NCBI RefSeq assembly: GCF_011386835.1
Contig: NC_088797.1
Location: 100,450,264-100,514,263 of the forward strand
DNA length: 64,000 bases
Direction of reading: 5' to 3'
Origin: Chrysemys picta bellii
Lineage: Eukaryota; Chordata; Testudines; Emydidae
Positions 10,498 through 24,348 of the stretch are shown here, one piece after another (position 1 is the stretch's first letter; every line of letters starts with the position of its first letter). The notes under the pieces were generated by a model. The model made no database searches. It worked only from the letters and a program-made list of their open reading frames with translations, and was not told where the DNA came from. The position numbers were made by a program, and so were the translations under genes.

Positions 10498-13182
10498 CCC
10501 ACTGAAAGCCAGTGATAGTTGGGTGCCTAACTGCCCTTTATACCTTTAAAAAATCTCCCCTTGAATTGTTTGTACAGCTCCATGAGCATGTCAGTGGAGT
10601 GACAATTTTATAAATAAAATTATTGCATATTGCTATTAATATTTGTTTTATTATATTTCTACCAGGGCAAAATATAATTTGGGAGAGAGCACCACCATCA
10701 GGGTTCCAATTTAGTGAAGCACAGTTCTAATGTTCCAATAAACTAATTAGTGCAGCTCTATGAATTAGGTTTTAAAGGCAGAAGCGTTTCTCCTTTAAAA
10801 CTTTCTATTTGAAACTTGACCAAATTGGTCTCAGTGCAATTTTTGGGATCCTGTATGGCAATGGCTGAACACCTAGCGCCATATCTCTCATAGCTAGCCT
10901 CTGACGTTTGAGTAGCGTCTGTGGTTGCTAATCTTCTCAACTGAATTGGTTTATACATTGTCCTATATAAGCTATAAAAATAATTATTTTAAATGGGTCC
11001 TGGACTGTGAATATAAGTAGACATGATTTATTAGTATCATTTTTAGTGTTATGTTGGTTTGTGTCCGGTCATTCTGCAGTATGTCCCCATGAAGTTTAGT
11101 AAAGCCTGTGACATCCTGACATGATGCTTCAAAATATATTATCTGCACCAAGAAAAAAAAAAAAAGAGTGTTTGGAAAAACATGGGATTCAAGCCTCCCA
11201 AAGCTTTTGTAAGAAACACAACAGAGGTATTTCCATAGGTGTGTTTTTTTCTGCTGCTCTAACGTGTATTTGTTTTATTTTTCCAACATTGTAACACAGG
11301 TTATTTTAAAGTATTTTTAATTTAGTAAAGATAGAGTTCATGCTCAGGTCCTTTATTTGGAAGTATTAGACAGCAAAGCATTATAAGCAGAGAATTTTTA
11401 AATAATCAGTCATGTGCAAACCCTATACATCATCTAATAGCAGCTACCCAATTAGGCCTGACTATAATGAATATGTGCTACACAGTAGCTTTTAGGCTCG
11501 TAGGTGCCATATGTGGAAAACATTAAAGCATGAGCAAGTGCAATCATGTGCCCAAATAGTCAAGCAATTGCCAACTGTATCTCCCTGAAAAATTCATCCT
11601 TTATTGTAACTGAAGTATCACAGAAGGAGGCCAGTTTTATAACATTTTAAATAAATATCCAAGTCATTTTATTTATGACATCACTAAATGGAAGATATGT
11701 TTTCCTGTATGTTCCCCACTGAGATTATCTGGAAAGTTCTATGGATTGTCCCATTGTTGAAAATTTGCAGTGGGATTTCCTCTATTGTCTAGACATTTAC
11801 TCCCTGCTGTCAAAAGTGCTAAAATTAAATCTCTTGAAAATTTAAAATTCTTTTGATCTGTATAATCATTTGTTCTGCCAAATCTGCTTATATATCAAAT
11901 GGGAGGGACAGGAAAAGTTGTCATTAGAGTTGAGTAGATAGCAGTATGCATACAGTGAAACCACTTCAGAATTAGTTACAGTGTACAATAAATCTAATTA
12001 TTTTAAAGGGTTTATTGCCTTATTTTATATTAATTTATGAAGATTTTTGCATATGGATAAGATTGAGTGACCTTTCCACAAGATCCTTTGACAAGACATT
12101 AAAGTGAGGTAGTCTCTCTAGAATTATTCATGATGTTAAAGACAAGTGCCCTTGTTTGTACAAATCATAGATTGAGGGGTGTATATAGAAAGAAGGAATG
12201 GAGAATTCCACAGAATGCTTTATTAGTCACTTGCTGTTCTGTCAATGGGAGCTAATGGAAAAGCAATAAAGAATACCCTAAGCATATAACATAGTTAGAC
12301 AAAAATAAGCCAAAACTGATTAAAATGACCTCCAAGAAGGGATTTAAATTGTCCTAAAGTGTTCTTTTGGGTCACCATTCCATACTTCTTGCTTTTTATT
12401 GCCAAAAGTTATGATTCCTCATTGAATTTACTAACAAATTCCCTTTTTTTTATCAGCAAGTTGACCATGTATGTAAAGATTGAAAAGGAATTAATTGATA
12501 TTGCTCTTTTTGTAAGAGAAGAATGCAATATAATAGCAAGGCATTCCAGAAAAGAGAGAGCATATTTAGATATATCCAACTGCACATTTTGCATATACAC
12601 TGTGTTGGAAACTTTCATAACCTGCACTGGTGTAAATTGTGTCTACTCTAGGGGTTTGGACCAGTGCAGCTAAAACAGTGGCTAGAAACCCAGTGTATGC
12701 AAGGTCCAAGACTTTTCTACATGTAGCTCTCTACTTTTTTGCCAGTGCAAGATCTGGCCCTTATTATACATGATTTAGTATAGCTGGTTTTAGGGTCAAT
12801 AAAAGCAAAGAGTTACTTTTGCTGACAGGTTTCATCATATTAAACTGACTTTGGTACCAGGCAGCAGAACTCTATAGAGCAGGAGCAACCACAATAATTT
12901 CAGTCATTTTCAACAACTGACCTACGAGAAAGGAAATTAAAATCTTTGCACTGTTGGGAGTTATTAATTAGCATGTGGAAGATCTCTAGTGTCAATTAAA
13001 AAGTTAACTGTAAAATCAGACTCTAATTAAAAGCTCTTGTTGTTCTTAAACCTCAGTTGTTAAACATGGGACTTTTTAGTACCCTAAGATTAGCATTAAA
13101 CACCCCTCAGGGACTAATCTTAATACCTTCCATCCATCATTTACCACAGCTAGTGTTTCATTTGCATTAATTAATACCTATG
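10498..13182. other. A/T-rich intergenic DNA
   Basis: Nothing coding. An A run lies near 11152-11165. Near 12610-12770 phrases such as TGCACTGGTGTAAATTG and GACCAGTGCAGCTAAA suggest another old palindromic MITE, but the ends are too eroded to place. Confidence 0.5.
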
Positions 13183-13270
13183 AGCCAAATTCCAGAAGGT
13201 GTTCAGCAGTCGCAGCTCCTCTACTGACGTCAAAGGGAGCTGAGAGAATTCAAAATCTCGCAGGCATAGC
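13183..13270. repeat. Eroded palindromic MITE-like repeat
   Basis: GCCAAATTCCAGAAGGTGTTC and a later AGCTGAGAGAATTC form imperfect arms around CTACTGACGTCAAAGGGAGC. It resembles the ancient folded repeats seen again at 13763, 25106 and 27259. Confidence 0.4.
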
Positions 13271-13762
13271 CCTTGACTGTGAATGATGGGACCTGTTGAG
13301 AATGCAAGCAGTATCTGTCACATTTTAATGTGGCTAACATTCCTGTTTTTAACCAGCCCTTTCCTCTTGCCATTTGTTTACATACAAACTGTTTTGAATT
13401 TTAGTTCAAGAAAAATGGTAAAATGATTAGTGTTGGTTTCTATCATTTGTTTTAACTAGACTCAATGAACGTGACTCTGAAAGAAGTCTTCTTCCCTCTC
13501 TCTACCCCCATTTCCTTCCCCTTCTCCTTTCACTTTAATGGACCCTTCCTACCCTAAAACAAAAATACTATAACCCCATTCTCCCACTTGTCAATGAGTC
13601 TAAACTGCCTTGCCCCCACTTATTCTAAATTTCTTATATTTTTTATTTACTGTAGTTTGATGGATTTATGACTGCTCTTGAAAGAATCCATGAATTGTTT
13701 GAGAAGCAACTTAGGAGCTTTTTTTGCTGATTTATTAAATCTAAAGATAAATAGAAGCTAGT

Positions 13763-13868
13763 GAGCCTGATTCTGAACTCTCTCATGGTGGGTTTATACT
13801 GATGCAACACCATTGATTCTAGTGGAATTATTTCTTATTTACACCAAAGTGAGATGAAAGTCAGGCCT
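13763..13868. repeat. Eroded palindromic MITE-like repeat
   Basis: The arms GAGCCTGATTCTGAACTCTC and GAGATGAAAGTCAGGCCTC are inverted, as are the inner GGTTTATACTGATG and TTATTTACACCAAAG. A phrase related to CCATTGATTTCAGTGG sits at the centre. Confidence 0.5.
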
Positions 13869-15984
13869 CAACTTTTATACTGCCCTTTTGAGACTTTTCA
13901 GTGACTGAGATTTTATAAGTTTGGCCATATCGTTATACCCTGGTTTCTATAATGTGGTATGGCTGCCTTTATTTTTGTGACAGTCATTGGTACAGTTTGC
14001 TAAGTCAATGGGAAATGCCTTAGGGAAACATATTGAAAATACTGATCTTCAACTGCAAACATAAGAAACTTCTGATGTTATTGTTATGGGACTTTGAAGA
14101 TAAATGTCTGTTAAATTTATCTCCTGGAAAGGGGCTCTGGCATTTGTTCTATGGCAATATGAAATTTAGGGTTTCAGTTTGGAAAACTTAGATGCCCTTC
14201 AGCTACAAGAGATTAAAGTGCCATTTTTATAGTATTGCCTGTCTTTTGGGGAACTATAAAATAGCAAACATAAACTCCCAGGAACCTGATTTCTGAGATG
14301 ACCTCTAGCACCTCCCTCATAGTTATCAAGTGATTTATTGATACTTCTTTTCATATTTAGGGGAAGTTCCCAAATTATCATATTAGGAGGAGAGAGTGAA
14401 TTCCATAATAATCAACTGTTTAAAATCAAAAGAATCCAATAATTCTTTTAAATATCCAGGGGCTAAAGCTGAATCCACCTGTCTGATGTTACTGCTCTCC
14501 AGGCTTCCCAGATGAGAAATGTCCTATTTCCTTGTGGTGACAAACCAGCCAGACTGCTGATTTTTTTGTACATTTACCCTTCCATTTTTCACTTGTTTGT
14601 TAGGAGTTTGGTGTGTACCTACAAGGACAAAAGTGACAATGTGGTTATACTGCAATTTGGCTTGAATTCCTAACTTTGTTATAATGAGATGAGAAAAAAA
14701 AATCTGTGGCCTAAATTCAATGTGTATCATGCTGGGCACCTAAAAATATATTGACGCACCAAAATATAGTTCTAGAAGCCTAACTGGGTTTTTAAATGTT
14801 GGCATTTGGTTTTTAATGGGCGCTATTAATCTATTTTATGATGGAGGAGAGACTTGGCTTTCTGTAATATCTTTAAGAATGGAATCTAACCCTTTGCCAA
14901 ATGACCTGGTCTTTGGTGGGGTACAGGAGTAGTGCCAGCCTCTTCTCGACTGGCGGGGGGGACTCAGGGGGCTAGACAGAAAACTGCGTGGGAGGCTGCT
15001 GGGACACAGATTGGGGGAGAAGCACAAGCCCCGCAGTCGTGACTGAACTGTGAAGGAGACGAAACAGAGCTGGGCAGTGCAGCTGTGTGAGTGTTTTACC
15101 ATGAGGATCCCACTAGCTCCCCTGTCAATTGCTCTTCCTCTGGATGCTCCACAAATCCCTGAGCAAGGTGCCTCTGTGTGAACCAAACACCAGGCTACAG
15201 CCTAGGAACCTCCACCCCTAGGCACTGATGCTGGGAGCAGCAGAGGTGAGATGACACCCAGCCTCCACACACTAGAAAGGTTCATAGCCCTGTGATCATG
15301 GTTGCAAACTTCCTACTTCTGTCCAGCTCTGATAGCAGTGCCACCACTGCCGGCAGCAGTGGAGAAGTAGGGATGGCCATACCATACTGTGCCACCCTTA
15401 CTTCTGTGTAACATCTGATCTTTGCACTGGGGGGGGCCACTGGGGGGTTAAATCAAATTTTGGGGTGACTATAGCCCCCCCAGTCCCTCCCCCAACTCTG
15501 CCCCTCATGGGGTCAGCCTGCTTTTGTTGGCAGATCATTATCATCTGGTCTAATTGTGGCTTCTGAAAAATCACATAAGAAATTCTACATCTGAATTAGG
15601 GATAATGTCTTTCAAACATGTCTGGGATAATGTAAGAACATCTTTAGATCAGCTAACAAATGTAAAATCTATTCTGCAGTGCCCTGACATATGAAGCAGA
15701 GTAAATAGTTGAACCTAATTGCCATACTGCTAATTTAAATTATTTTCTTGAAGTACCGACTAATTTCTTATCAAATAAATATTTGGGAGAAATGTAGCTA
15801 TCCAGAGATATCACTTAATTCTTAATGTAGGTGATGCCATAGAATCCAAATGAGATTTAAGTATTTATTTAGCTTGTATTTATTGGTCTATATTTAAATA
15901 TATCTAATCTAGACTCATGCACAGATAGATAATCTCCCAAATGCATACAAAATTATACTGTGGAGTCTACTATCTTTTAATATT
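13869..15984. other. Intergenic DNA with a GC-richer island
   Basis: About 14840-15500 is GC-richer than its surroundings and includes G runs (15430-15450) and C runs. A frame of 116 codons on the minus strand (14836-15186) has no recognisable motif. Phrases near 15300-15420 look repetitive but I cannot define ends. Confidence 0.45.
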
Positions 15985-16590
15985 CTTCTTCTAATTGATA
16001 GCTAATTGCACGGGTGGAATGGTGGCCAAAGCATGAAGCGGCATACAAATGTTTAGCATATCTGGCATGTAAATACCTTGCAATGACGGCTACAAAAGTG
16101 CCATGAAAATGCCTGTTCTCACTTTCTAGTGACATTGTAAATAAGAAGAGGGCATTAACTCCTGTAAATGTGAACAAACTTGTTTCTCTTAGCGATTGGC
16201 TGAACAAGAAGTAGGACTGAATGGACTTATAGGCTCTGAAGTTTCACATTGTTTTGTTTTTGAGTGCAGTTATGTAACAAAAAAATCTACATTTGTAAGT
16301 TGCAATTTCATGATAAAGAGATTGCAAATTGAAAAATTCTATTTCTTTTGTTTATCATTTTTACAGTGCAAATATTTGTAATCCAAAATAATATACACTT
16401 TGATTTCAATTACAACACATAATACAATATATATGAACATGTAGAAAAACATCCAGAATACTTAAATTGGTATTCTGTTGTTTAACGGTCCGATTAAAAC
16501 TGTGATTAATTGCAATTATTTTAATCGTGATAAATTTTTTTGAGTTAATCATGTGAGTTAACTGCAATTAATCAACACCCTAATTAAAAC
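15985..16590. repeat. Interspersed repeat ending in ATTAAT-rich palindrome
   Basis: The last ~100 bases (16485-16585) are packed with GATTAA/TTAATC and AACTGCAATTAAT phrases that fold on themselves, as in an end of a reptile interspersed repeat I recognise by sight. A minus-strand frame of 76 codons (15977-16207) lies in the body. I infer a DNA-transposon remnant but cannot assign a superfamily. Confidence 0.55.
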
Positions 16591-16726
16591 AATTATTGCA
16601 CAGAGTCATTAATGTGGTTCTACTGCTTTCTCTTCTGCCTAAACTAACCTTGGTCATATTATGGTAGTTTTACGGGTTTTCAGTCATGTAATATAAGTTA
16701 GAATTGGAATCCAAGCGGGCTTTTTA

Positions 16727-16944
16727 CAGGTCTGTCACATCTTACACACATTTAACATGCGCAAATTCAGCTTTACGCGGTTGGCAAAAAAAACAAAAAA
16801 AAAGAGAAAAATAATGTAAATACTGTTCCTGTAGTGCGGGCGATTCCGCCCGCCATTACACTCAATGTAATTTTGACTATACGCGGTTTTCGCTTTACGC
16901 GCTGACCACGGAACGTAACCCCAGCGTAAGATGAGACAGACCTG
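16727..16944. mobile_element. Tc1/mariner-like MITE
   Basis: Left end CAGGTCTGTCACATCTTAC and right end GTAAGATGAGACAGACCTG are inverted repeats of ~19 bases with one mismatch. Each is flanked by TA (16725-16726 and 16945-16946), the duplication made by Tc1/mariner transposases. The element is 218 bp with a CpG-containing interior and no coding capacity. Confidence 0.85.
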
Positions 16945-16946
16945 TA

Positions 16947-19736
16947 CTTGTAAAGCAAAGGAATAAGAAGGAAGAACTTTTAACACAGTTTGTTGTTATA
17001 AATTATTAAATCCAAAGCAAAAGAAGGAAATTGAGCCTTGATATGATAACTTAGTGGCAAGGCAATTTACCCATTAATTTATGTTATAGAAACTGGGTCA
17101 TAGAAATCTTTTTGTCACCTAAGTGTAATTGGATTGCTTATTAAAATACAAAGAAATTGGAGGTTTTAATTTGTATCAAATATATTTGGCTCTGTATCAA
17201 AAAGTTAACTTTGTCCCAATTTGCTAATTTTTCCTAGCTTGTGATTTGCTTCTAGACACTATCTGTGGAAGCCTTAATCTCTCTGGATGCCTTCATCACT
17301 TCACTGACTAAGAAAGAATTTGATGTCTGTTTTTGATGGCATATTAGGTAGAGCAGTCTTCTATATTTATGAATATGTCTGCCAGAGAGAGCTTTTATTT
17401 TGCCCTTTTTTATTAATTTTTCTTATCTAACTTGACACACACAGCTAACACTGTGGTATCGGTTGGAGAAATAGTCTAGCACTTTTAGAAGTAAGAACAG
17501 CTCAGTCTAGCTATATTTAATATGAAATATAGACTCTGAGCACAGATGATGCATTTATTGAACATGTGATAAACTTTGTAATGCAAATTAATTATTGTAT
17601 GTATAGAAGTAGTATATAGAAATTAAGAAATTCTAGGCAAAATTCAAAAATTAATAACAAGTAATGGCCCAAGCGGCAATATTTAGAACTGCATCAAGAC
17701 ATCTCTGCCTCCCAAAATTGTGGGGGTGGGGAGATATTTTCCAGGATTTTGGTTTGATCTCAGCAATTTGCAGAAATTTGGCTCCGATCTGGTCCCTCTC
17801 TGCTTTATAGGCATATCTTATGTGGACATAACAGACCATTCTAGTAACTGCGATTAGTATTATATGATGAATAAACACTTTTAGCTGAAATTGCCATATA
17901 CAAAGGACAAACTAAGCCAACACCTTCTAAAATACAGTAAACAACTTTTGTCCTCCAAATCTCATATCCTAAATATGACAAAAATGAATCCCTAAAATCA
18001 GACTCCAGCCCACCAATATAATAAATCTGATCAATATCTGTTGCAGCAGTTTGCTCAAAAAATTACAACAGTATGGCATGCTGAATTAAAATGCATCTCA
18101 CATACTCAGTTATTTGCTGTTACATAGTGCAAGCTAACAGCTATGCTTACCACAAATGTTATAATTTTCACAATCCTGAAAGATCTGCCAGATCACAACA
18201 CAAATTAAATGGAATCCTACTCAGTACACTTCCTAGTGAAGAGGTGCCACACCACAAAACCACCACCACAACTGGCAATCTCCGAAAAGAGTCCAAGGGT
18301 TGAAAGAGGTGGTCACTCCAGGTCAGGACAGAAGCACATTACTGGAGCAGCATTCACTGCTGCTGCTTACGTTGTACCTCTGTTGGCCTGATTCTGTGTC
18401 CACTCCAGCTGCTTTGCACTGCTAAGCCATAAACCCAGGAGATCAGTCCCACCTAACTATTTCCATTATATTGGGGTAACCGGGGGTGGTCAGAGCTGCT
18501 CCACTGATGCAGGGGCATGAACAAGGAAAAGGGTGACAGCCAGAATGTCCCTATATCCTGACAGTGCCCCAGGTCATTGCAGAGTTAGCTCAAGTTATCA
18601 CCACTTGTGTTAACATCTCTTGTATTAGCCTAGCTCAAATGAGAGCAACTGCACTGGAAAGCAGCACTTGAGCAGCATAGTGTGATCGGATTAGCAGCAC
18701 AGAACAGCTGCATTCCCATTGCATTACTAGCTCGAGGGTCAGCAGTACTCAAGCTTCAACCCACATTCCCTGATGGGTCAGCTTAACACCAGCTAGAGAT
18801 TTTTGTGTGTTGACAATAGTCAGGTTGGGGCAACACTAAAGTTACTGCTAACACTGTAGTGAAGACAAGCCCCTAGATGCCAAAACAGGCTCTTGAGAAC
18901 AAACACCGAGACATAAGCATAGTCTTCGGCTTGCTCTAACTTTTACTGGGGATCAGCCTGTCCCTGGCTGGCCCATGGATTGAGGAAGCATGAAGATCTT
19001 AAAGCCACCATTGCCCCATCTCTAGTCATGCCTCACGCACTGTTTGAGGATCAGACCCTGTGATGATAAACACTCCACTCCACTCTCCAGGGCTTTCCAT
19101 TCAGCACGGTTTACAAACATTACAAAATAAAAATATTTTTAGTTAAAATACATCAAAATATTTTCTACACATATAAAACATTTGCATCCTTGCAGAACTT
19201 AGTTATAATCTTAAAATAGGATTCCCCAGAATATGAAAATAAGCATAAATAATTTGAAGATGTTGTTATAACCATTGCTATACATTTTATATTCCACATG
19301 CAGTGAATAAAAATAGAACGTTTCTTGCAGGTTCAAATGCTATATCCTTTATGTTAACATTTTTTCTAATACAAACAGAAATATCCAAAAAGATTCTCAA
19401 GTCTTAAAACATCTCTAGATCTATATAATCTTATAGGGAGTTAGTATCCACTAACAAGTCCTTTGGGATGTGTGAACTTTGTAGGAAAGAGAAATAATAA
19501 GCTCCCCAGATAGCTTATCATTATTTTTTTTATGACACCTTATTATTTTCAAGTTTAAGTGCCCACTTTAGCATTGCACTGTTATATTTTGCCATTGGAC
19601 AAGTTATATTTTATGTCGGCTTTATGAAGTAGATTTTTAGATTCATTATTAGGGCACAAATTTATAATAATTTTCAGGAAGAATCAACTGTGAATAGTGA
19701 GTATTGGACCCAGTTTACATGTTTGTTTACTTGACA
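16947..19736. other. Intergenic DNA with one possible old MITE
   Basis: A/T-rich with no gene. Near 18585-18872 the phrases TTAGCTCAAGTTATCACC and TAGTGAAGACAAGCCCCTA look like the two ends of an eroded MITE of the TAGACAAGCCC type, but no duplication is visible. Confidence 0.45.
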
Positions 19737-21775
19737 TATGGCTACTGAAGTTCTTGGGTCCATTAAGAGGAAACATCAGGACAGGCTTGATGAGAATGGC
19801 CCCGAAATATATAGGCTCTTGAACTCACTGCATGCCACCCATAGAGCCTACATAGTGGACAAAGTTTCGGCAGCTAGGAAAGCTACATGTCTTCAAGCAA
19901 AATAGATTCTTCAGACCAGACGTCTGCAAATGAAAGAGCATAGATTGGAAAAGAAAATGGCAGTTACAATTGGCAGCAGACCGCAAAGATACCAAAGCTC
20001 TTTTTCTGGCTTTCAGGCTGTGAATGGCCCTAGGTGCACAGGATCACAACTATATGCACACTGAACGGCAATCAACTTTTAGCTGACCAAAAAGAAATAC
20101 TTGACCAATGGATGAAACATTTCAGTTTGCTTCTTAATCACCCTTCCAACATTTTCAAGGAAGCAATTACAGGTAATGTTTTTCCACAACACCTGTTAAA
20201 ATAACTTACACTAGCCCCCACCTTATATAAGACCATAACAACAATCAAGCGGATGTCACAAGAGAAAGCGCCTGGACTGGATGGCACTCCAGCAGAGATC
20301 TATAAGCAGGGTGGCTATCGCAGTGCAAGGCACCTCACATGGCTCTTCCACATTCTCTGGGAGCAACAGTCAGTTCCACAGGATTTCAAGTGTGCCAACA
20401 CTGTCCACCTCTATCAGGGCAAAGGTGAAAGCACAAACTGATAATCATCATGGCATTTCCCTACTCTTTGTTGCTGGGGAAATTCTTTCATGGGTCATGT
20501 TAAATAGACTTAACACCTACCTTGTGGAAACCATCCTCCCTTCTTACCTTCTTCTTATTCTTCTGAGTCTCAATGTGGATTTCAGTCTGGAAGAGGAAGG
20601 ATACACATGATCTTCACAGCCCTCCAGCTTCAGGAAAAATGCTGAGATCAAAACCGTGGTCTTTATATAGTGATCATCAACTTCGCTAAAGCTTTTGATT
20701 CTGTAAGTAATGAGGGACTTTGGAAACTTTTGTTAATCTTTGCATGTCCTGTGAAAGTTATTTCTGTCATTCAGTCCTTCCAAGACAGAATAATGGTCCA
20801 GAGCGCTGGAAAATGGTAAGTCATCAATGGCACCAAACAAGGTTGTATGCTGGCTCCCACACTCTTTCTATCCTTTTTTCGGCTATCCTTATGGATGCAT
20901 TTCATGACATTGACAAAGGAGTATTTATCCAGTTTGGCACTGATGAGAAGTTGTTCAATATGCAACGCTCCCATGCTCGCATGTAAGTGGCAGATTTACT
21001 CATTAAGGAGCTTCTGTTTGCTGATGACTGCATGGATAGCTCACTTGATTGATGACATTCAATTTGTAACTGATCCCCTCACTTCTGCAGTCAATCATTT
21101 TGGTTTCACAATCAACCTAAAGAAAACTGAAACACTGTACCAACCTGTGCCGGGGCCATGCATGTCTACCCAATTATTAAGATCAACAAGGCTCCTCTCA
21201 AGTCTGGAAAGAAGTTTTGCTACCTGGGGAGTATTCTGTCACAGAATGCCACAACTGATGATAAGATTATCTGTTGTGTAGCCAAGGCCAGCTCTGCCTT
21301 TGGAATGTTATCACACTGCCTTTGGAATCATAGGGGCATAAAAATAAACACTGAGCTAAATATTTAGTGGGAAGTCATGCTTACAATGCTTCTATATGGT
21401 TGTGAGACATGGACAACATATCACTGCCACATTAGTAAATATTATCAGTTCCGTATGTGCTGTCTTTGGTCTCTTTGAAGCATCTTATGTTGGGACAAGA
21501 GTCCCACTATCAAAATCCTTAACCTTTGCTGGATGTCTGGATTCAAAGCATGCTCATGAAAGCTTAGCTGCACTGGTCTGGGCATCTCGTTCGTATGGAC
21601 GACTCAAGAATACACGAGGCCATATTTTATGGTAAGCTAACATGAGGCACCTGTGCCTCTGGTGGCCAGAACAAACGATATAAAGACACTCTGAAGTCAA
21701 ACTTGAAGGCATGTCAGGTTGACCCCAGCAATTGGGAAGCAACAGACTATGACAGAGCAATGTGGCGGCATGCTG
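19737..21775 (+). pseudogene. Non-LTR retrotransposon ORF2 remnant (clade unassigned)
   Basis: The reverse-transcriptase order is clear across shifting frames. First comes a linker (19740-20250), then KAPGLDGTPAEIYK (20265-20310). LTWLFHILWEQQSVPQDFK follows, then a HGISLL-like motif (20447), an NFAKAFDS-like palm motif (~20680), KQGC-MLAPTLF (20835-20870) and a LLFADD-equivalent (~21010). After these are a FGFTINLKKTE-like motif (21100), FCYLGSILSQN (21218) and a C-terminal region to ~21770. The family copies its RNA into DNA at a nicked target. At least six frameshifts or stops inactivate this copy. No endonuclease domain is seen upstream, so it is probably 5'-truncated. It differs from the RTE-like LINE at 25-27 kb (KQGC versus a VPQES-type motif). 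Which clade it belongs to I cannot say. Confidence 0.85.
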
Positions 21776-24340
21776 GAAATAATTTCCCTTTTAAGTTTAT
21801 TAAGGTTTACCATGACTCAGTTTCCATACAAGCATCACTTTATTAGTTCAACTGTCACTTGGTATTGATTACATCCAAAATATCACTATATACATATACA
21901 CACTTGTATTGTATATCCTAACAGCAATACACTTGTAAACTTTGGCCAAAATACTCACAACACAGGAGATTCCGTCCCATTAGGATATAACTCCAAAGGG
22001 GTAAGGAAAAAAGCTCTGACAAAACAAACTTCCACAAGCCTTGCTTTTAATATATTATAACAAACAAGTGACATTATTGAACCTTAGCCAAAAATTAAAA
22101 AGGGAGTATTAGGGCTACACCTGCACCTGGTTTCCAATTAATCAGTTGTAATTAACTTATTTCATAAGCCTTACATAAAATGATGCTGGTATTTCCAGGG
22201 TCACTACAAATTTAACACAATTTTTCTTTCTCATTATTTTATTATTTTTGGTCTCACACTTTGAGCTTATTGATCATGTGAACATTCAAACTTAACTTAA
22301 AATCATAATTTACTTCAGCCCAATGTAGGCCCATATTCCTAAATGACATATCTGTCATGTTACTATTAAACACTTTGAAGCAAGGCACATTAGCACCTTA
22401 TGTGAGAAGCATAACAGCGCAAGACAAAGATACGACAGCCTGCAATGGCCATGGACAATCTTGTCTATCCCACATGGTATTGTTTTCTGATCTCCTATAT
22501 ATGTTCACCTACGTGTTTGTTGAACCCTCGTATGTCAACATGAACATGAGACTCCATCATCATCACATTCTCTTAGGATAGTAGAGGCATAGCTTTTGCC
22601 TTTATTCCATGTGATGAGTAGTCTAAAGCTCAGAAAGAGAGAGAGAGGAGGAAAAGTTTCCACCATTTTGAGCTGCTTTCTAATCTAATCAGCTCACTTA
22701 GGGCTGAACTAAGAACTGGATAAGAACTTGTTTCAGTGAAAATCTGCAGTATTGGATTTCTATTCATTTTAAAATATAATTTGAATTTTTGTGATTCTTT
22801 CAATTTATGGTAACCTCTCTAGTTAAAGTTTTGCTCTAACCTGATTGGAAGTTATTATCTTTGTTAGTGAACTGACAGTTTGATGATTTAACCCTTGCTG
22901 GAAGTTTGTTGTAAACTTCCGGGGAAATGTTAAAATGAAGACCTGAAACACCCAAATGAAGCATGTAGGCTGATATCAGTATGCTGGTAAATACAATAAT
23001 TTATTAGGGTGAAGTAACAAATGTACCTGAAAAAAGAATATTACAGAGTTTTTCTCTTTTTCTCTTTATTAAAGGAATGACTGATATTTGGAAAATATTT
23101 TCTAAGGACAAAAGGCCCTAGAAGTTTGGATCCTGATATGTTTTCTTGTGAAAAGAGGAAGTATTTTTACTCATGCTTAATTATTGGAGAATTATTAAGA
23201 TCTTTTGTGTGTGTGTCTCAAGTTGAACACCCAAAAACTGAGACATCCATAGTTGCTAATCACTTTTGTAAATCTTGAGCCCCAAACTATTCATACTACA
23301 ATGCTGCATTGCTCTTGCACTATGGCCCTCTTGATCTGTGTTATTAAAGCATGTCTTGCTATTACACTGAAATCACTGGGGGAGGAGGGCTCACTTTAAA
23401 AGCTTAGCAGTGGACATGTACAATTACTGCAGGACAAGCAATATTATATTATGGACTGAGAAGGGGAGAAAATATAACTAGCTCAAAAGAGAAAACATTT
23501 TGGTTCAATGCTGTTATTTGAAAATAATAGTGTCTGATGCTCCTTGCACAAAGCATTACCATTCAGACTATGGTGGGAATGACTCTTAACACGGATCATC
23601 ATCTGGGACAAAATGTACAAGCTACTGTTTAGTAACAACATCCCCGAGCAGCAAGACTTGGCACGCCACAGAGTAGCTGCACAAAGTCAGTCTCAGTCCA
23701 ATTAATCCTCACATACCTTCTCATCTCCATCCTCCTCTTTTGCTGCTTCTACTTCATCCAGAAAGCCAAAGGATTAGTTAAATTTAGACACACTCAAATA
23801 CTTTTTGTTCTTTTTATGACTCCTTTTGTGAATGTTTCCTCCTTTTCAGATATACGTATCAAGAGAAAAAGGAGCAGAAGAACAAGGCAAAATAGTTATA
23901 TAAAAGAGAAAGCATATTCCAGATGGTGAAGAGTTTCTAATCAAATTCAGTAGAAGTGTCAGTGTGAAGTAATTATATTGTATATTATGAGGCCTTCACG
24001 TGAAATCCGCTGGGGACAGAGGTACTGCACAACTTTAACCCCTATTGTGAATTGATGAACTCCCTTAGTGACTTCACTGGGGAATAAAGGCACTCATCAG
24101 CCTCACAGGATCAGGCCATTAATGATTAGGAATTCAGCCACACAAGGCAGGGCTGTATCCAAGAAAGTACAGGGTATCTTTATCTCCATTGGTTTACATG
24201 GGAGCATCTTACTGCAGTTATTCAGCACCTCATAGGATTGGGCATTACAACTTGAATCATGGCATTCAGGACCAGCAATGTCAAGTACAGAATTATTGGT
24301 ACTTATACGAGAAGCTGTCACTTTTTTGGAGGAGGTGGTG
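21776..24340. other. A/T-rich intergenic DNA
   Basis: No gene and no clear element ends. The 21800-22150 part could be an LTR fragment but has no defined termini. A GT run lies at 23205-23217. Near 24030-24120 phrases of the eroded palindromic repeat class occur (GACTTCACTGGGG, GGATCAGGCC). Confidence 0.45.
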
Positions 24341-24348
24341 GATGAGGG

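Noticed and set aside
23205..23217. GT microsatellite
   Set aside because: Too short to call a notable repeat.
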